Of a DNA stretch of 64,000 nt, positions 63,918 through 64,000 are shown one piece after another. Under the pieces are notes generated by a model. It did no database searches, had not been told where the DNA came from, and saw only the letters and a list, made by a program, of their open reading frames with translations. Position numbers and translations under genes: made by a program. Each line of letters begins with the position of its first letter. Position 1 is the first letter of the stretch. Origin of the DNA: Pseudomonas cremoricolorata DSM 17059 = NBRC 16634 (lineage in GTDB: Bacteria; Pseudomonadota; Gammaproteobacteria; Pseudomonadales; Pseudomonadaceae); contig NZ_AUEA01000009.1 in the NCBI RefSeq assembly GCF_000425745.1, positions 124,001-188,000 on the forward strand, given 5' to 3'.

Positions 63918-64000
63918 ATGAGCACGTCGGAACACAACGCCTTGCATGGCAAGACCCTCGAACAGATCCTCACCGAACTGGTAGCGCACTACCAATGGTC
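63918..64000 (+). CDS. VF530 family DNA-binding protein (partial, cut by window end)
   Basis: The first 27 codons of a gene: MSTSEHNALHGKTLEQILTE and LVAHYQW, which matches the N-terminus of the small VF530/DUF2132 proteins (about 70-90 residues). The ATG at 63918 has TCTGGAGCGCGGC upstream. A TGTAAAGT-like -10 is nearby. The 160 bases between the Zur box and this start contain nothing else I can identify. Confidence 0.8.
   Translation, partial: MSTSEHNALHGKTLEQILTELVAHYQW

Noticed and set aside
63744..63995. An 83-codon minus-strand open frame near the window end
   Set aside because: Overlaps the Zur box and the VF530 gene start, lacks domain and ribosome site.

Overview
The window is about 64 kb of high-GC chromosome from a fluorescent pseudomonad, most likely of the Pseudomonas putida group. 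The evidence is gene content and order: ffh-rpsP-rimM-trmD-rplS, hom-thrC, a full wsp chemosensory operon next to prfB-lysS, a lptF-like lipoprotein pair near ppc-adk-tsaB, and a second Lon beside gcd and an OprB porin. Species level is not resolved. No rRNA, tRNA, CRISPR array, insertion sequence or prophage was seen. No stretch longer than about 260 bases lacks a gene.

Layout. 1-6.7 kb: two divergent Nudix hydrolases, a gamma carbonic anhydrase with a DUF1289 gene, a VUT/preQ0-type transporter, purT, a hypothetical gene, a CorC-like CBS membrane protein and a CcsA/YpjD-like membrane protein. 6.8-10.4 kb: ffh, then the rpsP-rimM-trmD-rplS ribosome operon ending in a strong terminator. 10.5-15.8 kb: thioesterase, xerD, dsbC, hom, thrC. 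15.9-21.4 kb: a degenerate receiver, DUF3509, yaeQ, recJ, an Old Yellow Enzyme and a DUF533/TerB-like gene. 21.5-30 kb: wspABCDEFR, a surface-sensing chemosensory pathway whose output is cyclic di-GMP. 30.1-32.8 kb: prfB with its programmed +1 frameshift, and lysS. 33-36.8 kb: TetR regulator, two lipoproteins, a DUF1704 putative metallo-carboxypeptidase and a small membrane protein. 36.8-40 kb: a 1058-residue DUF6543 plus TcdA/TcdB-type glycosyltransferase, inserted in an otherwise conserved neighbourhood. 40-46.5 kb: two envelope lipoproteins behind an AlgU-like promoter, a small conserved gene, ppc, adk, tsaB. 46.6-52.6 kb: DUF72, a PEP mutase-family enzyme, an extensin-like peptidase, a repeat-containing hypothetical, rsmJ and the cmoA-cmoB pair. 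52.8-55 kb: a two-gene XaxAB/YaxAB-type pore-forming cytotoxin. 55-61.4 kb: a Lon protease with a near-perfect sigma-32 promoter, membrane glucose dehydrogenase (gcd) and its carbohydrate porin. 61.6-64 kb: a zinc-type TonB receptor with a His/Asp-rich loop behind a Zur box, and the start of a VF530-family gene.

Most of the window is housekeeping. The accessory and most interesting parts are the two toxin loci (36.8-40.0 and 52.8-55.0 kb). Both have lower GC than their neighbours by spot counting, and neither has a visible immunity partner. Other signals worth attention are two copies of a dyad built from imperfect 7-base tandem units (14.2 and 32.9 kb), the sigma-32, Zur and AlgU-like promoters, a bacterial relative of the microtubule detyrosinase MATCAP, and an acidic protein with a 45-residue internal duplication.
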